A stretch of DNA of 64,000 bases from Lachancea mirantina (GCA_900074745.1 LT598469.1:1116001-1180000); one strand, 5' to 3'. Positions 39,144-49,947 are shown, counted from the stretch's first letter. Numbers and translations are program-made. Notes: generated from the letters alone by a model not told the origin.

Positions 39144-41219
39144 CTAAGCGTCGTTCGGCTTTTCAATATCCCATAAAACACCGGTCACGGTATTTAGCCT
39201 CTCTAGAATGTCTACGATAGGAGTGTAAAGCCCAAACTGCCTCAATTCTCCATCGTAGGAATGCAACATCCCGAGAACTCCTAATCCCACCCTTTCCGTG
39301 AGTCTTGTCAAAATCCAAGCCCCAGAATCGCCGCCAGCAGCGAATAAAGGCGAAGGAGAAGATATGACAAACTCGCTGCTCTGTATCTTACCATCGGCCC
39401 AATAAACTAGTTTCGAACCATTCAATCGACCCGTTGTATACTTCGTTGTTGCTCCAATCTTGAAGATCTCGGTTCCAGCCCTCGGTTTCAGCACTTTTTC
39501 TTTCACATAAGAATTCTGAAATCTCAGCGTGGGGCTTGAAATGGCCGCTACGTCGTCACCAAGATAATTGGCACAATTAAATGCAGGATTGACTTTTACG
39601 ATTGCAAAATCCGAAAGTCGTTTGTCTACTATAGACCTTTCTCCCCAAACGACCTGCCCAAATGGATTCTCCCTCTGCCATTGCAAGTTTTGCTCAATCT
39701 TGAAAATTTCTGACTCAAATGCAGTTCTTTCATTTGAGTCCTTCCCATACCGCAGGGACTCATCATAGAGCGAGCCCTTATACTGATTCTGCAAAACATG
39801 CGAAGGTACCGATACATGCGGATAATCCTGGGACTCCTGCAAAACAACGTGGGCACAGGTTATTGCGAAAGTGGAGCCGCTGAACTGAGAGAGACTTGGC
39901 TTTGAGTTATCGATCTGAGGATACAAATAACCTCCTAAAGTGCCACTGATGTTTTTGCTTTGATCAGATGAAAGCGACATGGAGATGGGTGGGCTCATAG
40001 CATCGGTAAGCAACCTATAGGGGGGCTGGAATTTCGGCAGTGCTTTGTTTTCCATGGGCCGTGGCTTAATTGATGGGATAACGTCCGCACAGTTCTTGAT
40101 GTAATCTTTCACACAGAAGAAATGCACATCCGGAAACAACGAATAAAGTGCTTTCACCATCTCTTCGTGCTCTTGCTGTAATGAAGGAAGCCCGAACATA
40201 ACTGTCAGGACGGCAGAGCTGCTCGTCAAACCACGGAGAATGGGCGCTATAAACGCCCCCTCTTGATCTGAAATGATCGAAGACTCTGCATTCGCTACTT
40301 GTTGCATAATCATGGCAATATTATCCTTGTGTGGAAGGTCGCATTCATGGTCGATACAAAAATTCCTGGGATGCGGCAAGGTTCGAGGGCCCGATTGCTC
40401 CTCAATCCCGCTCACATTAAGCTTTTTCAAAAAATCAATGTATCGCTTCATTAGTATAGCTCTTGAATTGCTGAAAACCTCGGAATGCAGTAAATTATCA
40501 AAAAAATGTAGTACAACCTTGGTAATCTTTCTCAGAGACTTATTTTTATCCAAGGCTGAAGCTCTGAACGCAATTTTGGATGAGTTATAGTCTGGCAAGA
40601 ACCTCTTGAAATATTCCACAGCTTCAATCACAGCCTTTGATATATTGGTAACATTTTGATGGATATCGTCCATCAAAGCGGCCAAATTGTCTTCTAGTAT
40701 TCGGAGTTCATCAGTTACAACGTCCACCGAGATTGCAGGTCTGTCAACTTCCTTTTTGTTGCCATGAGATCCCTGAATCAATGAATTTTTCCCTGAGATG
40801 TTTTTCTGGGTCTCACCAGCTATACTTGAATAATGATGACTGTGGTCTCTAGCGCTGTCTTCCTCTTCGGCCACCGAGCTGAGGAGACTTAATTTCTCGA
40901 AATCTAATACGCGCAGGGGCCTACCAATATCATGATCCGTCCCACTTGCATCTTCTTTCCTTTTAGTACTGCCGGTTCGCGTAGAGGAAGCACCAGTGTC
41001 ATACGTTCTTCTACTCCTCGAAAAAACGGAGGAATGCAAAGAAGAAGATACGTGACTTATAGTATCGTCGGTATAATCTCTAGTAAGGTTTGGGGCCTCG
41101 TTAAAAGTCCCTGAAATCTTTTCACCCTGTGAAGGTGATGAACTGCTCGGTGTATCTTTTTTCGACGATTCTTCGGGAGACTCGCTCTTTCTACCAATTC
41201 CAAAGATCCTTCTTACCAT
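39144..41219 (-). CDS. SSY5: Ssy5 serine protease of the SPS amino-acid sensor
   Basis: 691 residues. Ssy5 is the chymotrypsin-like endoprotease that, when extracellular amino acids are sensed by Ssy1, cleaves the N-terminal latency regions of Stp1 and Stp2. The catalytic triad is visible: His in FAITCAHVVL (about 456), Asp in SDFAIVKV (about 540) and Ser in GGDSGAWIL (about 629). The N-terminal 380 residues form the inhibitory prodomain, polar at first and then helical. Length is close to S. cerevisiae Ssy5. It lies between FAR1 and FBP26 as in S. cerevisiae (YJL156C). Confidence 0.95.
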   Translation of the reverse strand: MVRRIFGIGRKSESPEESSKKDTPSSSSPSQGEKISGTFNEAPNLTRDYTDDTISHVSSSLHSSVFSRSRRTYDTGASSTRTGSTKRKEDASGTDHDIGRPLRVLDFEKLSLLSSVAEEEDSARDHSHHYSSIAGETQKNISGKNSLIQGSHGNKKEVDRPAISVDVVTDELRILEDNLAALMDDIHQNVTNISKAVIEAVEYFKRFLPDYNSSKIAFRASALDKNKSLRKITKVVLHFFDNLLHSEVFSNSRAILMKRYIDFLKKLNVSGIEEQSGPRTLPHPRNFCIDHECDLPHKDNIAMIMQQVANAESSIISDQEGAFIAPILRGLTSSSAVLTVMFGLPSLQQEHEEMVKALYSLFPDVHFFCVKDYIKNCADVIPSIKPRPMENKALPKFQPPYRLLTDAMSPPISMSLSSDQSKNISGTLGGYLYPQIDNSKPSLSQFSGSTFAITCAHVVLQESQDYPHVSVPSHVLQNQYKGSLYDESLRYGKDSNERTAFESEIFKIEQNLQWQRENPFGQVVWGERSIVDKRLSDFAIVKVNPAFNCANYLGDDVAAISSPTLRFQNSYVKEKVLKPRAGTEIFKIGATTKYTTGRLNGSKLVYWADGKIQSSEFVISSPSPLFAAGGDSGAWILTRLTERVGLGVLGMLHSYDGELRQFGLYTPIVDILERLNTVTGVLWDIEKPNDA

Positions 41220-41704
41220 CCTTCCTCAGATACACGAAACGTAAAGAGCAAGCTCACTTCCCTGTGTAAAAGAGAATCTTCTATACAACTAAATTTTTCC
41301 ACTGTGATTTCTAAATTTTCCGTTTTTCAAAAGTCGTTAGGTCAAAAGTCGTTAGGTCGTCTGAGAAAATCAAGTAAATGATATGAGAGACCAACCTAAA
41401 AGCAAGAGACGTGAATAATGAAGCTCTCGCATACTAATTTATGCAGACAAGGCTCACAAATTAGCTTTGCTCCATCAACTGCTGAGCTCTCAATTTATTA
41501 TCGTAAATATCATGTGGTCCATTATCAGAAGGTGAGTTCTCCGGTCTTTAATGGATGATGACAGAGACATGTAACGTCTTGTCGCTTCAAGGCGCAAACT
41601 CATTGGGATGATCACTTCCCAAAGAAGCCGTTGATATTTATTAAAACGAATTAAACAACTTGACTTATTTTAAAGAATGTCGAGCTGCTTAGGAATGGAC
41701 TGAA
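41220..41704. other. intergenic, SSY5 promoter and FBP26 3' end
   Basis: 485 bp. AT-rich; a short tandem repeat of GTCAAAAGTCGTTAG lies at about 41328-41357. An ATGATGA is present near 41553 but without a convincing snoRNA partner box. Nothing else seen. Confidence 0.4.
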
Positions 41705-43128
41705 CTAATCAGAAGTAGAATTCAAAATATGCAAAGACTTTCGCTTTTCATCGTAAGTTTCCCCTACTTGACTTGTGCCTCTTTCTTTGTACGTGCTTAC
41801 AGCAGGAATGTCTGCCTTTATTTTCTTTACTTTTGTGCCATATGCCCGTGGCTCCAATCTGATCAACGTGTGAAGCGGAATTGACATCCATGGAGACTCT
41901 TCCTGTGGGACGTTCATAAAGTAGGCGTATATGCAACGGAGCACAGCTTGATGTGTGATAATCAAAATGTTCTCTTGACGCTCTAACTCCATTATGATGG
42001 GCTCTAATCTTATCACGACATCGCGATAAGATTCTCCACCGCGATACCTATACTCATACTTGTCTTCATCTCGTGCTTTGAAATCCTCAGGGTATTTTTC
42101 TTCTATTTCCTCGTAGGTCATTCCGTCACAGACCCCCGCATCCAACTCATCCAAAGCTTTCCACTGCAGCTGCTTGTAAGGTAGGTATTGGGCGGTTTCC
42201 TGTGTCCTGATCAAAGTTGAAGTCCAGACCGTCAAGTCTCTGTCACCGGCGGATTCTTTGACCATCTCCTTGAGTTTAGCCGCGTATTTCAGGCCCCTCG
42301 GCGACAAAGAAGAGTCACCGCCTATTTTTTTCTCGATGTTGTAAATCGACTCCCCGTGCCTCGAAAGCCATATATAGCGAGGCTTTATGTGGAGATTCAT
42401 GACATAGAAAACAATTCTACTCTCCAAATAAGTCTCGATTCTGTTTATTACCACTTGTTGCGCAACATTAATCAGTCTCACAAAAGTAAGATCCTTATCG
42501 ATATCATCTTGTAAAGGTTGGTAAACTTCTTTGTATTTATTGATCCTTTCAAGAAAGTCAGACGTAGCGGCTTCTGAATCGACGCCTTCATAATCAGGTG
42601 ACGAATTTTTCACATCTGCAATGTTTCTCAAAACCACATCCTCATCATCGCACCAACTCTCTAAAAACATTGGTTCTATGCAATTTTCCCTGCAAAGCTT
42701 TAAAATCCAATTTCTTCTCACTCTCGTTGAATTCGTTGCATCTAAAATCGCCACACACCCTTCTTCTTCTTCGAACCACTTCATCATATCCTCAACAGCT
42801 TCTTTTACAGCTTGCTCTCTGATTTTGTAGGCCTCAGCATTCGAATAATCGAAAAAGTCCGCGCTAGGGCGAGGCGCTCCCTTTCGTCTGTAACCTCCTA
42901 CGTTGAAAGACTTGGCCTTGAATGAGAGCCACGAAAGGTAACGTACGATTTTCTGAGATATGAATGATTTCCCTCTAGCGGGTAAACCCACCATAACAAC
43001 ACATATCCTTAAATTTTGAGCCTATTCGTGGCAGGTTTTTGCCTTCATTTAGTATTTTGCTCCCTTATATACCACTTTTGGGGAAGACAGTAAATTGCAC
43101 ATACATTTGACACAGTGTAGGTACCCAT
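41705..43128 (-). CDS. FBP26: fructose-2,6-bisphosphatase with a 5' intron
   Basis: Proposed two exons: 43105-43128 (MGTYTVSN) and 41705-43021, joined across an 83-nt intron, giving 446 residues (S. cerevisiae Fbp26, YJL155C: 452). Exon 2 begins AQNLRICVVMVGLPARGKS, which carries the P-loop of the kinase-like half. The bisphosphatase half has SRHGES (phosphohistidine), the GESYRDVV region and LIITHQAVLRC. The enzyme removes the 2-phosphate of fructose 2,6-bisphosphate and tunes glycolysis. The longest uninterrupted frame starts only at ATG 42994 and would lack the first beta strand of the P-loop domain. The spliced N-terminus resembles the S. cerevisiae start MGYSTISN. A TATATAAG inside the intron (43064-43071) leaves an alternative short transcript possible. 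Confidence 0.85.
43022..43104 (-). other. candidate spliceosomal intron of FBP26
   Basis: The minus strand reads GTATGT at 43104-43099 (yeast consensus donor), TACTAAA at 43054-43048 (one base from the TACTAAC branch site) and AATAG ending at 43022. Length 83 nt, phase 0 after codon 8. A TAG stop, formed by the acceptor itself, is in frame if unspliced. Confidence 0.75.
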
Positions 43129-43280
43129 GGCCGAGAGATGAGAGTCCAAAGTCGTAGTCGTCGTATAACCCTCAGCTTTGATATTTCAACTGGGCTCGCC
43201 CTCTGTGCAAAGATATAACAGCGAATAAGAACAATATAATTATACGCATCTATTTCGTATATCGCGACATATCAATGGCC

Positions 43281-45863
43281 TTAGGCATTGATGGCCTTGA
43301 ATCTGACGTCCACATCCTTCTGGTCATGGATGTAATCCAGAGTTCGTTGAAAGTATTGGGTCGGTATCGATATCAGCTCAGCAATGGTAATGGCAGGTGG
43401 TTTTGTTGTCACGATGCTCACGCTATTGTTCGATGGTAAGTGTAGATATGTTCCATCTGGTCCGATAAAATACAATGCTTGGCTAGGCTCTAGGTCATTT
43501 TCGGACGAAGGCTCTTCCAGCTTAAGCGCATCGATATTGGTAGTTATAAGCTCAATTAGCCCATTGATATATTTGGTCCCGACATGTGTAGATTGCTCCT
43601 CGCCGTGAATGAAATAATAGCAGCATCTGTTCAGGATTTCAATCATAAGATGACAGCTTTGGACACTATCCATGATAGAGTCAGCCACCCTAAGAGATCT
43701 TTGAAGACACTCCAGAACCCGCTTGCCCTCTCTGAAGAAACTCTCAGTGACCCCTTCCTCTTCGCCCAAAAGCGATATTTCGGTAGCCCACCACAAATGA
43801 GAACATAAATACACTGCACGGCATTGATCTTGCTTTCTGAGAAGCTTGGAGCCGTGGAGTGTACAGCGTGTTATGAGGGTGTCGTAGTAGGAATCATCGT
43901 ACAAGGATCTCGTCTTTTGCAACGCCTGGGCCATGTTGACAATACCTTGGAATTGCGTACGAGAATCGCTTAAGGAGTCTTCGAAGATCGTAAATGCTTG
44001 TGTAAAGAAGTCATACGCAATTTCGCTTAAAGACAACTGATCGGCTAAGGATGCCGTTTCGAGATGCAGTTTATAGATCATATCCACACAGCTTGCGCCA
44101 CAAACATTGAAAAGCTCATTAGCACATCTAGAAATGAACTTGAACATCTGTTTCAAAAACGCTCGCAACTTCTCAGCACGAGCAGGCTTCTTGATACTTT
44201 TCAGGTGCGCTCTTCTTATAAGCTTCCAGAAAGTGCAGATGATGGCAGAATAAGTAAATCTCATGTTTTTCCCACCTTTGTGAAACGATGCTTTGCAACA
44301 GAGCAAGAGGTCGGCGTGTCGCTTAATCGACTTCGAGTAACATAAATGCACAAGCTTTACGAGCTTTTCCTGATCCGGGTGCGAAAGCCAGTCGTCCAAC
44401 CCCGGTTCAGTGTTCGCAGTGAGTTGCAAAGCATCGGATTGTGTTTCGGCGGGCGTCTGGGGCTGATGCGTAGTAAGAGGCTCACAGATTAGCAAGACTT
44501 TTTCCAGTTCTGCTTTAACCGAAATTCGCACATCATGACTTAAAAGATAGTCGAGAATCTTGTTGATCATAACTTTCTGAAGCGTCTTACTTTGAAGCGC
44601 CAAAAGTTTCTGATAGAATTCACATTTCGTCAAAACCTCATAAAAGAACTCAGGATCTGATGTTATAGCTTCAGAGAAGAAAACATCCTCGAAACGATTA
44701 TCCCATTCCTGAGGTAACGCTTTTCCGTAGTCCTTGCATTTATCGTACAAAAACTTGAACAGCGTTTCTATGTTGGCGATTTTTCCTGGATACCATTGTA
44801 AAGTAAGTCTCATTATGCTTTGAATCAAGGGAGAGAATTCTAATACGGATACATCAGGTCTCTCCTCAGATATCTGATTGAGATAGCTCCAAAAGACGAA
44901 AAATAAATTTTTGTCATTGTCAGTGATGTCTAACGAGCTTAGTTTCGATGTTATATCTGCATCAAGGGAGCCATCTTTCCGCTCCAGGTAGCCATTCAAT
45001 CTTTCAACGAGATTCAAGACTACCTTATTTATGGCGACCTCTGGGTTTAGCTTCAGCGTCGTGTCCAAGAGGCTGGAAAGCGTGACTAGATGGAACTCAT
45101 CGGGGAAAACCTGACAAATCACGTCAAGCAAGTACTCCTGCGACACCACGTCCCTGCATTGGACCACCTGCTCCAGGACTGAGGGAAGAACCTCCGCTTG
45201 GTACAGCTGTACATCGTTTTCAACAATCTGGGACAATCTCACGAGATTTGCGCCAATAAGAATTTGCAATTCCTTGCGCTCGCGTGTCCGCTGTTCTCGT
45301 TCTTTCAAGGGCCCCTGGTGCTGCAATCGCACCCAGAGTTTGTTCATCTCGACAAAATTGCTAATGATGAAGCTGATCGAAAACTTTTTGTCAACCAGTC
45401 CATTGTCGAGGAACGGCTTGGTGCGCTGCGAGAGGTAGTATCGAAGAAAAAGCCCTCTGATGGGATTCTGAACGCCTCTGCACATCTCAATCATGTCTTT
45501 CAGTATCTCCTCTCGCGGCGCGTCGGGCGATTGCAGATAGCTGCTGCCAACGGTTATCATCAGGTACAGACGGGGGAGGATGTTGCCCGCGTACTGCACA
45601 AGCTCGTACAGATCCGCGAGATGGTGCTTCTTGGGGTGGCTTTCAACGAGATAGTTCGATAAAAGACTCAAGGAGTCGAAACAAAGGATATAGAGCTCGT
45701 AGTATTGTTTAGGTGATAAAGCAGGATTTCGTAACTCGGTGAGCATAATCGACGTATGCTTCAAGGCGTCCATCAGCGCGTTTTGCGACAGACACCTTTG
45801 CATGAACACAGTCTGATGCTTACAGTTGACAATTGCCTCGTCAATGGTCTCTGCGTATGACAT
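43281..45863 (-). CDS. VPS35: retromer subunit Vps35
   Basis: 860 residues (S. cerevisiae Vps35, YJL154C: 944). Vps35 is the alpha-solenoid core of retromer that binds cargo such as Vps10 and returns it from endosomes to the Golgi. The N-terminus includes the family block SLLSNYLVESHPKK and the conserved Vps26-binding surface around PRLYLMITVGSSYLQS and MCRGVQNPIRGLFLRYYLSQ. The rest is helical repeat sequence throughout, as expected. No break is seen; the shorter length comes from a smaller central loop. It is upstream of FBP26 on the same strand, 152 bp apart. Confidence 0.96.
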   Translation of the reverse strand: MSYAETIDEAIVNCKHQTVFMQRCLSQNALMDALKHTSIMLTELRNPALSPKQYYELYILCFDSLSLLSNYLVESHPKKHHLADLYELVQYAGNILPRLYLMITVGSSYLQSPDAPREEILKDMIEMCRGVQNPIRGLFLRYYLSQRTKPFLDNGLVDKKFSISFIISNFVEMNKLWVRLQHQGPLKEREQRTRERKELQILIGANLVRLSQIVENDVQLYQAEVLPSVLEQVVQCRDVVSQEYLLDVICQVFPDEFHLVTLSSLLDTTLKLNPEVAINKVVLNLVERLNGYLERKDGSLDADITSKLSSLDITDNDKNLFFVFWSYLNQISEERPDVSVLEFSPLIQSIMRLTLQWYPGKIANIETLFKFLYDKCKDYGKALPQEWDNRFEDVFFSEAITSDPEFFYEVLTKCEFYQKLLALQSKTLQKVMINKILDYLLSHDVRISVKAELEKVLLICEPLTTHQPQTPAETQSDALQLTANTEPGLDDWLSHPDQEKLVKLVHLCYSKSIKRHADLLLCCKASFHKGGKNMRFTYSAIICTFWKLIRRAHLKSIKKPARAEKLRAFLKQMFKFISRCANELFNVCGASCVDMIYKLHLETASLADQLSLSEIAYDFFTQAFTIFEDSLSDSRTQFQGIVNMAQALQKTRSLYDDSYYDTLITRCTLHGSKLLRKQDQCRAVYLCSHLWWATEISLLGEEEGVTESFFREGKRVLECLQRSLRVADSIMDSVQSCHLMIEILNRCCYYFIHGEEQSTHVGTKYINGLIELITTNIDALKLEEPSSENDLEPSQALYFIGPDGTYLHLPSNNSVSIVTTKPPAITIAELISIPTQYFQRTLDYIHDQKDVDVRFKAINA

Positions 45864-47256
45864 ATCTCTTACTTTGTATCTTAAGCTTCGGCAGCTTAGC
45901 TCTTCGCTCTAGACTCTTTACGTTAACAGCTCATAGGGGCGTGATAATTCCATAATTACGAGATCAAGAATCTGTCGTTCGTGTGTAGTTATATTGTGCC
46001 GCATCTCGAGCAGTACTGGATGCGTACACAAAGTCTGTCTCATTTCACGAATTTTAGGAACTGGTACTTAGAGCTCAATCAAAATGAGCAAGCATTGAGT
46101 TCACAGATTATTCAACGATTCTATCTCTTAGTTGATCGTCGTCTTTTGAAAGTATTGGGTTCGTTGCAGGTCTAGTAGTTTTGTACGAACCGATTCGTAA
46201 CTACTCCTGTGCTTTTCTACCCTTCAGATACTAAGTGCTTTCAATTCTCAGTAGGACACGACCCTTTGGCCCTTTCTCTGAAATCAGGGACCCCCTGTGT
46301 AATTGACGTGCAAAACTATGGTGTAAAACACGCCGGCGCTTGAAAAATAGCCGCCGAAGCTCTCGGAAAATGAGGAAATCATCCTAGGATATCATGTAAC
46401 CGGGTAACTGCGCCAACAGGAGTGTTACCCACAGGGGTCAAATCTGTTATCAATGTCGCTTTTTCGTATGTTAAGCGGATAAGGGGTCTATTTCGACTAT
46501 TAGTAGTTTAGTTTTCCATAACGAAACAACCTTATGTTGTCCATGCGACACATTCTCGAAACGTAGTCGCAATCATAAGCGCTAGAACATATTCAACGGC
46601 TTAAGTTTCGAAGAATTTGTGAATGTCTTCCAATGGGTAGCACTGGGTGAGCTTTTTCGATCTGAAGGAGTAGCATTCGGTAGTTGCGCAATTAAGCCTT
46701 TCGTACAAAATGGATAGCTACCGCTTACCCACAGATTACTCACATATGTGTATCATTTTGTACGTATGTCCGACTTACGTAACCTCTTCTCTGGGAAACT
46801 TCGAGAAGGACACAGATCTTCCAGCAGTGCGTGACATCGTCGCATTTGTCAACGGCTTCAAGCCAAGGGCTCGAATCCATGACGTATGGAACTTTGTAGA
46901 AAACCAAGAACCCGGACGGACTGCCTATATTCTAGCATGCATAGCGCAGCAATTAGGCACCTTAGTCAGTCAAGCAGAAGCGAGCAAGTATAAGCAAGCG
47001 AGGGAGCGAGAATAAACGATATACCTACAAACGATAACGACGTGGCTAGCTTTTCTGACCGATATTTCCATATTAGCTTACCAAGCTTACGGACTTGAGG
47101 GCCCGGCCAGATCGCGTGATTGACTAAGGAAATGATGGCCTCGCTAGTTGCAAAGGTTCTATTAAAGCAGAGGAATTTGTAGTCACAGCGTTCACATAGT
47201 TTCTACGAAGTGGTTCTTTATAATTGATATTATCAAAGTCGCCAATTTCAGCACCG
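45864..47256. other. long spacer between divergent VPS35 and CCP1
   Basis: 1.39 kb. It holds two promoters and one doubtful ATG-started frame (46710-47015, listed separately). S. cerevisiae INO1 lies beside VPS35 at this point on chromosome X; no INO1 sequence is present here. No RNA gene recognised. Confidence 0.5.
46710..47015 (+). CDS. doubtful small reading frame
   Basis: 101 residues from an ATG, in the long VPS35-CCP1 spacer. The C-terminal half (DLPAVRDIVAFVNGFKP to QLGTLVSQAEASKYKQ) has a protein-like composition with a possible amphipathic helix. The N-terminus does not, and I recognise no family. It could be a young gene, a CCP1 leader transcript feature, or chance. Confidence 0.2.
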   Translation: MDSYRLPTDYSHMCIILYVCPTYVTSSLGNFEKDTDLPAVRDIVAFVNGFKPRARIHDVWNFVENQEPGRTAYILACIAQQLGTLVSQAEASKYKQARERE

Positions 47257-48285
47257 ATGTCTACTTTCCGCGCGACGATTGGCAGAACGGTCAACAGAAA
47301 ATCGCTAGCTATCCTTGCTGGGCTCACATCTGTAGCGGGTTCTGCAGTGGCATACCAGAATTATAACAACGGCAACAAAAAGAACAACTTGAAGCCCTGG
47401 GGCGGTCTCGCAGCTGCTCCCGGCGTGCATGTCGCCGAAAAGGAAGCGAAACGTGACTACCAAGAGGTTTACAACGCGATTGCGACCAAGATCAGAGATG
47501 AAGATGAGTACGACAACTACATTGGATACGGTCCCGTCCTGGTGAGATTGGCCTGGCATTCGTCCGGGACTTTCGACAGAAACGACAACTCCGGTGGGTC
47601 GTTTGGTGGAACGTACAGGTTTAAGAAAGAAATGAACGACCCGTCCAACAAGGGCCTTCAAAACGCTTTCGACTTTTTGCGCCCAATCCACGAGCAATTC
47701 CCCTGGATCTCGAGCGGCGACCTCTACACACTAGGCGGTGTTACCGCAGTCCAGGAAATGATGGGTCCCAAGATCCCTTGGCGGTCCGGCAGAGTCGACC
47801 AGCCCGAAAACACAGTCCCCGACAACGGACGTCTGCCCGATGCTTCGCAGGGCGCTTCATATGTCCGGAATCTCTTCGATAGATTGGGTTTTGGCGACAG
47901 AGAAACTGTGGCACTGATTGGCGCCCACGCTTTGGGCAAGACTCACTACGAAAACTCCGGATACGAGGGACCCTGGGGCCCTTCGCCTAACGTCTTCACC
48001 AACGATTTCTTCGTCAACCTTCTCAACGCTCACTGGACGCTTAACACCAACAAGAAAGGTGTTAAGCAATGGGATAACGACCAAGGTCACATGATGCTGC
48101 CTACCGATATGGCTCTGGTGAAGGACCCTAAGTACCGTAAACTCGTCGAAGAATACGCCAAGGATCAAGACGTTTTCTTCAGAGACTTTTCGAAGGCGTT
48201 TGCCAAGCTTTTGGAGAACAACATCAAGTTCCCAGACCAGAACAAGCCTCACTATTTTAAGACCCTCGACGAGCAAGATTTGTGA
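47257..48285 (+). CDS. CCP1: mitochondrial cytochrome c peroxidase
   Basis: 342 residues, from the ATG at 47257. The enzyme reduces hydrogen peroxide with electrons from cytochrome c in the intermembrane space. A basic leader and hydrophobic segment (about 1-45, [13 protein letters not shown]) form the bipartite sorting signal cleaved in yeast by the m-AAA protease and Pcp1. Active-site residues are intact: [12 protein letters not shown] with distal Arg, Trp and His; proximal His in [13 protein letters not shown]; the radical tryptophan in [13 protein letters not shown]; and the Asp in [12 protein letters not shown]. By synteny it corresponds to YKR066C, next to PAM17. Confidence 0.97.
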   Translation: MSTFRATIGRTVNRKSLAILAGLTSVAGSAVAYQNYNNGNKKNNLKPWGGLAAAPGVHVAEKEAKRDYQEVYNAIATKIRDEDEYDNYIGYGPVLVRLAWHSSGTFDRNDNSGGSFGGTYRFKKEMNDPSNKGLQNAFDFLRPIHEQFPWISSGDLYTLGGVTAVQEMMGPKIPWRSGRVDQPENTVPDNGRLPDASQGASYVRNLFDRLGFGDRETVALIGAHALGKTHYENSGYEGPWGPSPNVFTNDFFVNLLNAHWTLNTNKKGVKQWDNDQGHMMLPTDMALVKDPKYRKLVEEYAKDQDVFFRDFSKAFAKLLENNIKFPDQNKPHYFKTLDEQDL

Positions 48286-48762
48286 TGACAATCTGAGAAA
48301 CTCGTCCTATTTAAAATACTATTTAAGAAACGTTAGTAACATAAATTCGCTGGCACTGTCCTGCATTCCGATAAAGTACCGGCGGAGTGATTTTTTAACA
48401 TGTTGTTATGTAGGCCATTGGATTTATCAGTTTTTGAAATGCCATAATTGCTGAAAGATAACTTAGGTGAAGAAAACAAAAAATGCCATACATATTAAAA
48501 TTGTGAAGAAAGTCAAACATAGCGAGACATCAACCCCGAATGCCTGATCTTTATCACGAACATCAAGTGCTATGTAAATTTAGTTTGAGGCACCCATAAT
48601 GAATATCTCAACTATTAATCTCATCTCCTCGGACATGCCATGATTCCAGAACATGCAGCTATCACGTGATTTTGAGATTAAAGAATTTAGCTGGAAAAGA
48701 CTGACAAGGCATCACCTTTAACACAAGCCCGGTCAAAGAGAGAAATCCGGTAACGTCGAGTC
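48286..48762. other. intergenic between CCP1 and PAM17
   Basis: 477 bp, AT-rich, between two plus-strand genes. No motif or gene recognised. Confidence 0.45.
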
Positions 48763-49344
48763 ATGTTATCCAGAGCAGTTAGCAGATCAGCCGGAGTGAC
48801 AGTTCGTACTGCATCCAGAGGTTTGAGCGTCACTCTTCCCCGGTTTCAGCAGATCGAGCAAAAAGGCTCTAAAGATGCGGGACAACCTGCTCCTTTCAAC
48901 TGGAACGATTTCTTCAAATTAAGGAAACAAGAACGGAAAATCAACTTAGGATCATCCATTGTGAGCGCGTTTGTGGGCTGTAATATCTCATGGGGTTATT
49001 TGTCGACAATGCAGATAGATCCTACGCAGATGATCATGGGATTCGATCCTTTGATGGTTGTTTCTGCCGCTTTGGTTGCTTCTGGCGCACTGGGATACCT
49101 TTTTGGACCTCTTTTTGGAACTTATATCTTTAAAATGCGACACAAGGACCGATTGAACGACTACAACGGGAAAACTAAGGAATTTCTGAAACATGTAGTC
49201 GCCAATCGTGTCGACTCGTCCTCGCAAAGCTTTAGCAATCCCGTGCCTGACTATTACGGTGAAAAGATTGGTTCTTTGAAGGAATACCGGCAGTGGTTGC
49301 GGGACTGCCATGCATTTCGCAGAAAAGCCAAAGAGTTTTTGTAA
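48763..49344 (+). CDS. PAM17: presequence translocase-associated motor subunit Pam17
   Basis: 193 residues (S. cerevisiae Pam17, YKR065C: 197). A basic mitochondrial presequence (MLSRAVSRSAGVTVRTASRG) precedes the soluble segment FNWNDFFKLRKQERKIN, a family hallmark. Two membrane segments follow (about 66-86, SSIVSAFVGCNISWGYLS, and 98-120, LMVVSAALVASGALGYLFGP), then a matrix-facing basic C-terminus ending CHAFRRKAKEFL. Pam17 sits in the inner membrane and organises Pam18-Pam16 at the TIM23 import motor. Confidence 0.95.
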   Translation: MLSRAVSRSAGVTVRTASRGLSVTLPRFQQIEQKGSKDAGQPAPFNWNDFFKLRKQERKINLGSSIVSAFVGCNISWGYLSTMQIDPTQMIMGFDPLMVVSAALVASGALGYLFGPLFGTYIFKMRHKDRLNDYNGKTKEFLKHVVANRVDSSSQSFSNPVPDYYGEKIGSLKEYRQWLRDCHAFRRKAKEFL

Positions 49345-49566
49345 AAAAATCCGCATTGAGCGGGCAAGTGCGATACTTCGTGTAGATACCAGCAATTGTG
49401 TTGATGGCATATATAGTATTTTTCCAACTTAAACATTCAATAAACACGGTAAAACCATCCGTACCTTGGTGAAGCAGCATTTAAAATACGAAAACATAAA
49501 CCTGGATTACTCTATGTGTAAATCTAACTCACTCTATGTGCTATCCTATAGGAATATCCGCCCAAA

Positions 49567-49947
49567 CTAGTGTTGAATCTTGTTATCCGTGCTGGCATGC
49601 GCTGGATTTTGGCTTTCAGCTACTTCGTCGTACAAAGGAGGCTGCTCACCAGCGGCCTCCTCGCCAACTGGCTCAGAGGACAAACCTGCGTTCTGAGAAT
49701 CGCCACGAGCCTCCAAATCAGGTTCTCCGCCTATAGGTTCGTACAAAGGACGTTCTTTGCTGGTCATGTAAATGACATACAGCGCATGGAACAGACCTGG
49801 GAACCCAAAAGCGATTGTGAGTAGGAGATTGATAAGGGTGTCTTTAGACCAAAATCCCTTCCGGATAATTACGGGAATGGTAGGAAAGAAGAAAGAAAGT
49901 AGACCCAAGAGAACGTCATCCTTGTTTACGGTGTAAACACTAGTCAT
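49567..49947 (-). CDS. SNA3: Sna3-like membrane protein with Rsp5-binding motif
   Basis: 126 residues from the ATG at 49947. Pmp3/Sna-family hairpin: two hydrophobic segments (about 10-30, LLGLLSFFFPTIPVIIR, and 38-60, LINLLLTIAFGFPGLFHALYVIY). The cytosolic tail carries PPLYDE, a PPxY motif that in S. cerevisiae Sna3 (YJL151C) recruits the ubiquitin ligase Rsp5 for multivesicular-body sorting. An in-frame upstream extension would need a GTG start and is not used. It converges with PAM17. Confidence 0.9.
   Translation of the reverse strand: MTSVYTVNKDDVLLGLLSFFFPTIPVIIRKGFWSKDTLINLLLTIAFGFPGLFHALYVIYMTSKERPLYEPIGGEPDLEARGDSQNAGLSSEPVGEEAAGEQPPLYDEVAESQNPAHASTDNKIQH

Noticed and set aside
41550-41703. 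ATGATGA and CTGA about 150 nt apart downstream of FBP26
   Set aside because: No terminal stem and no recognised guide; both are short motifs expected by chance in a 3' region.
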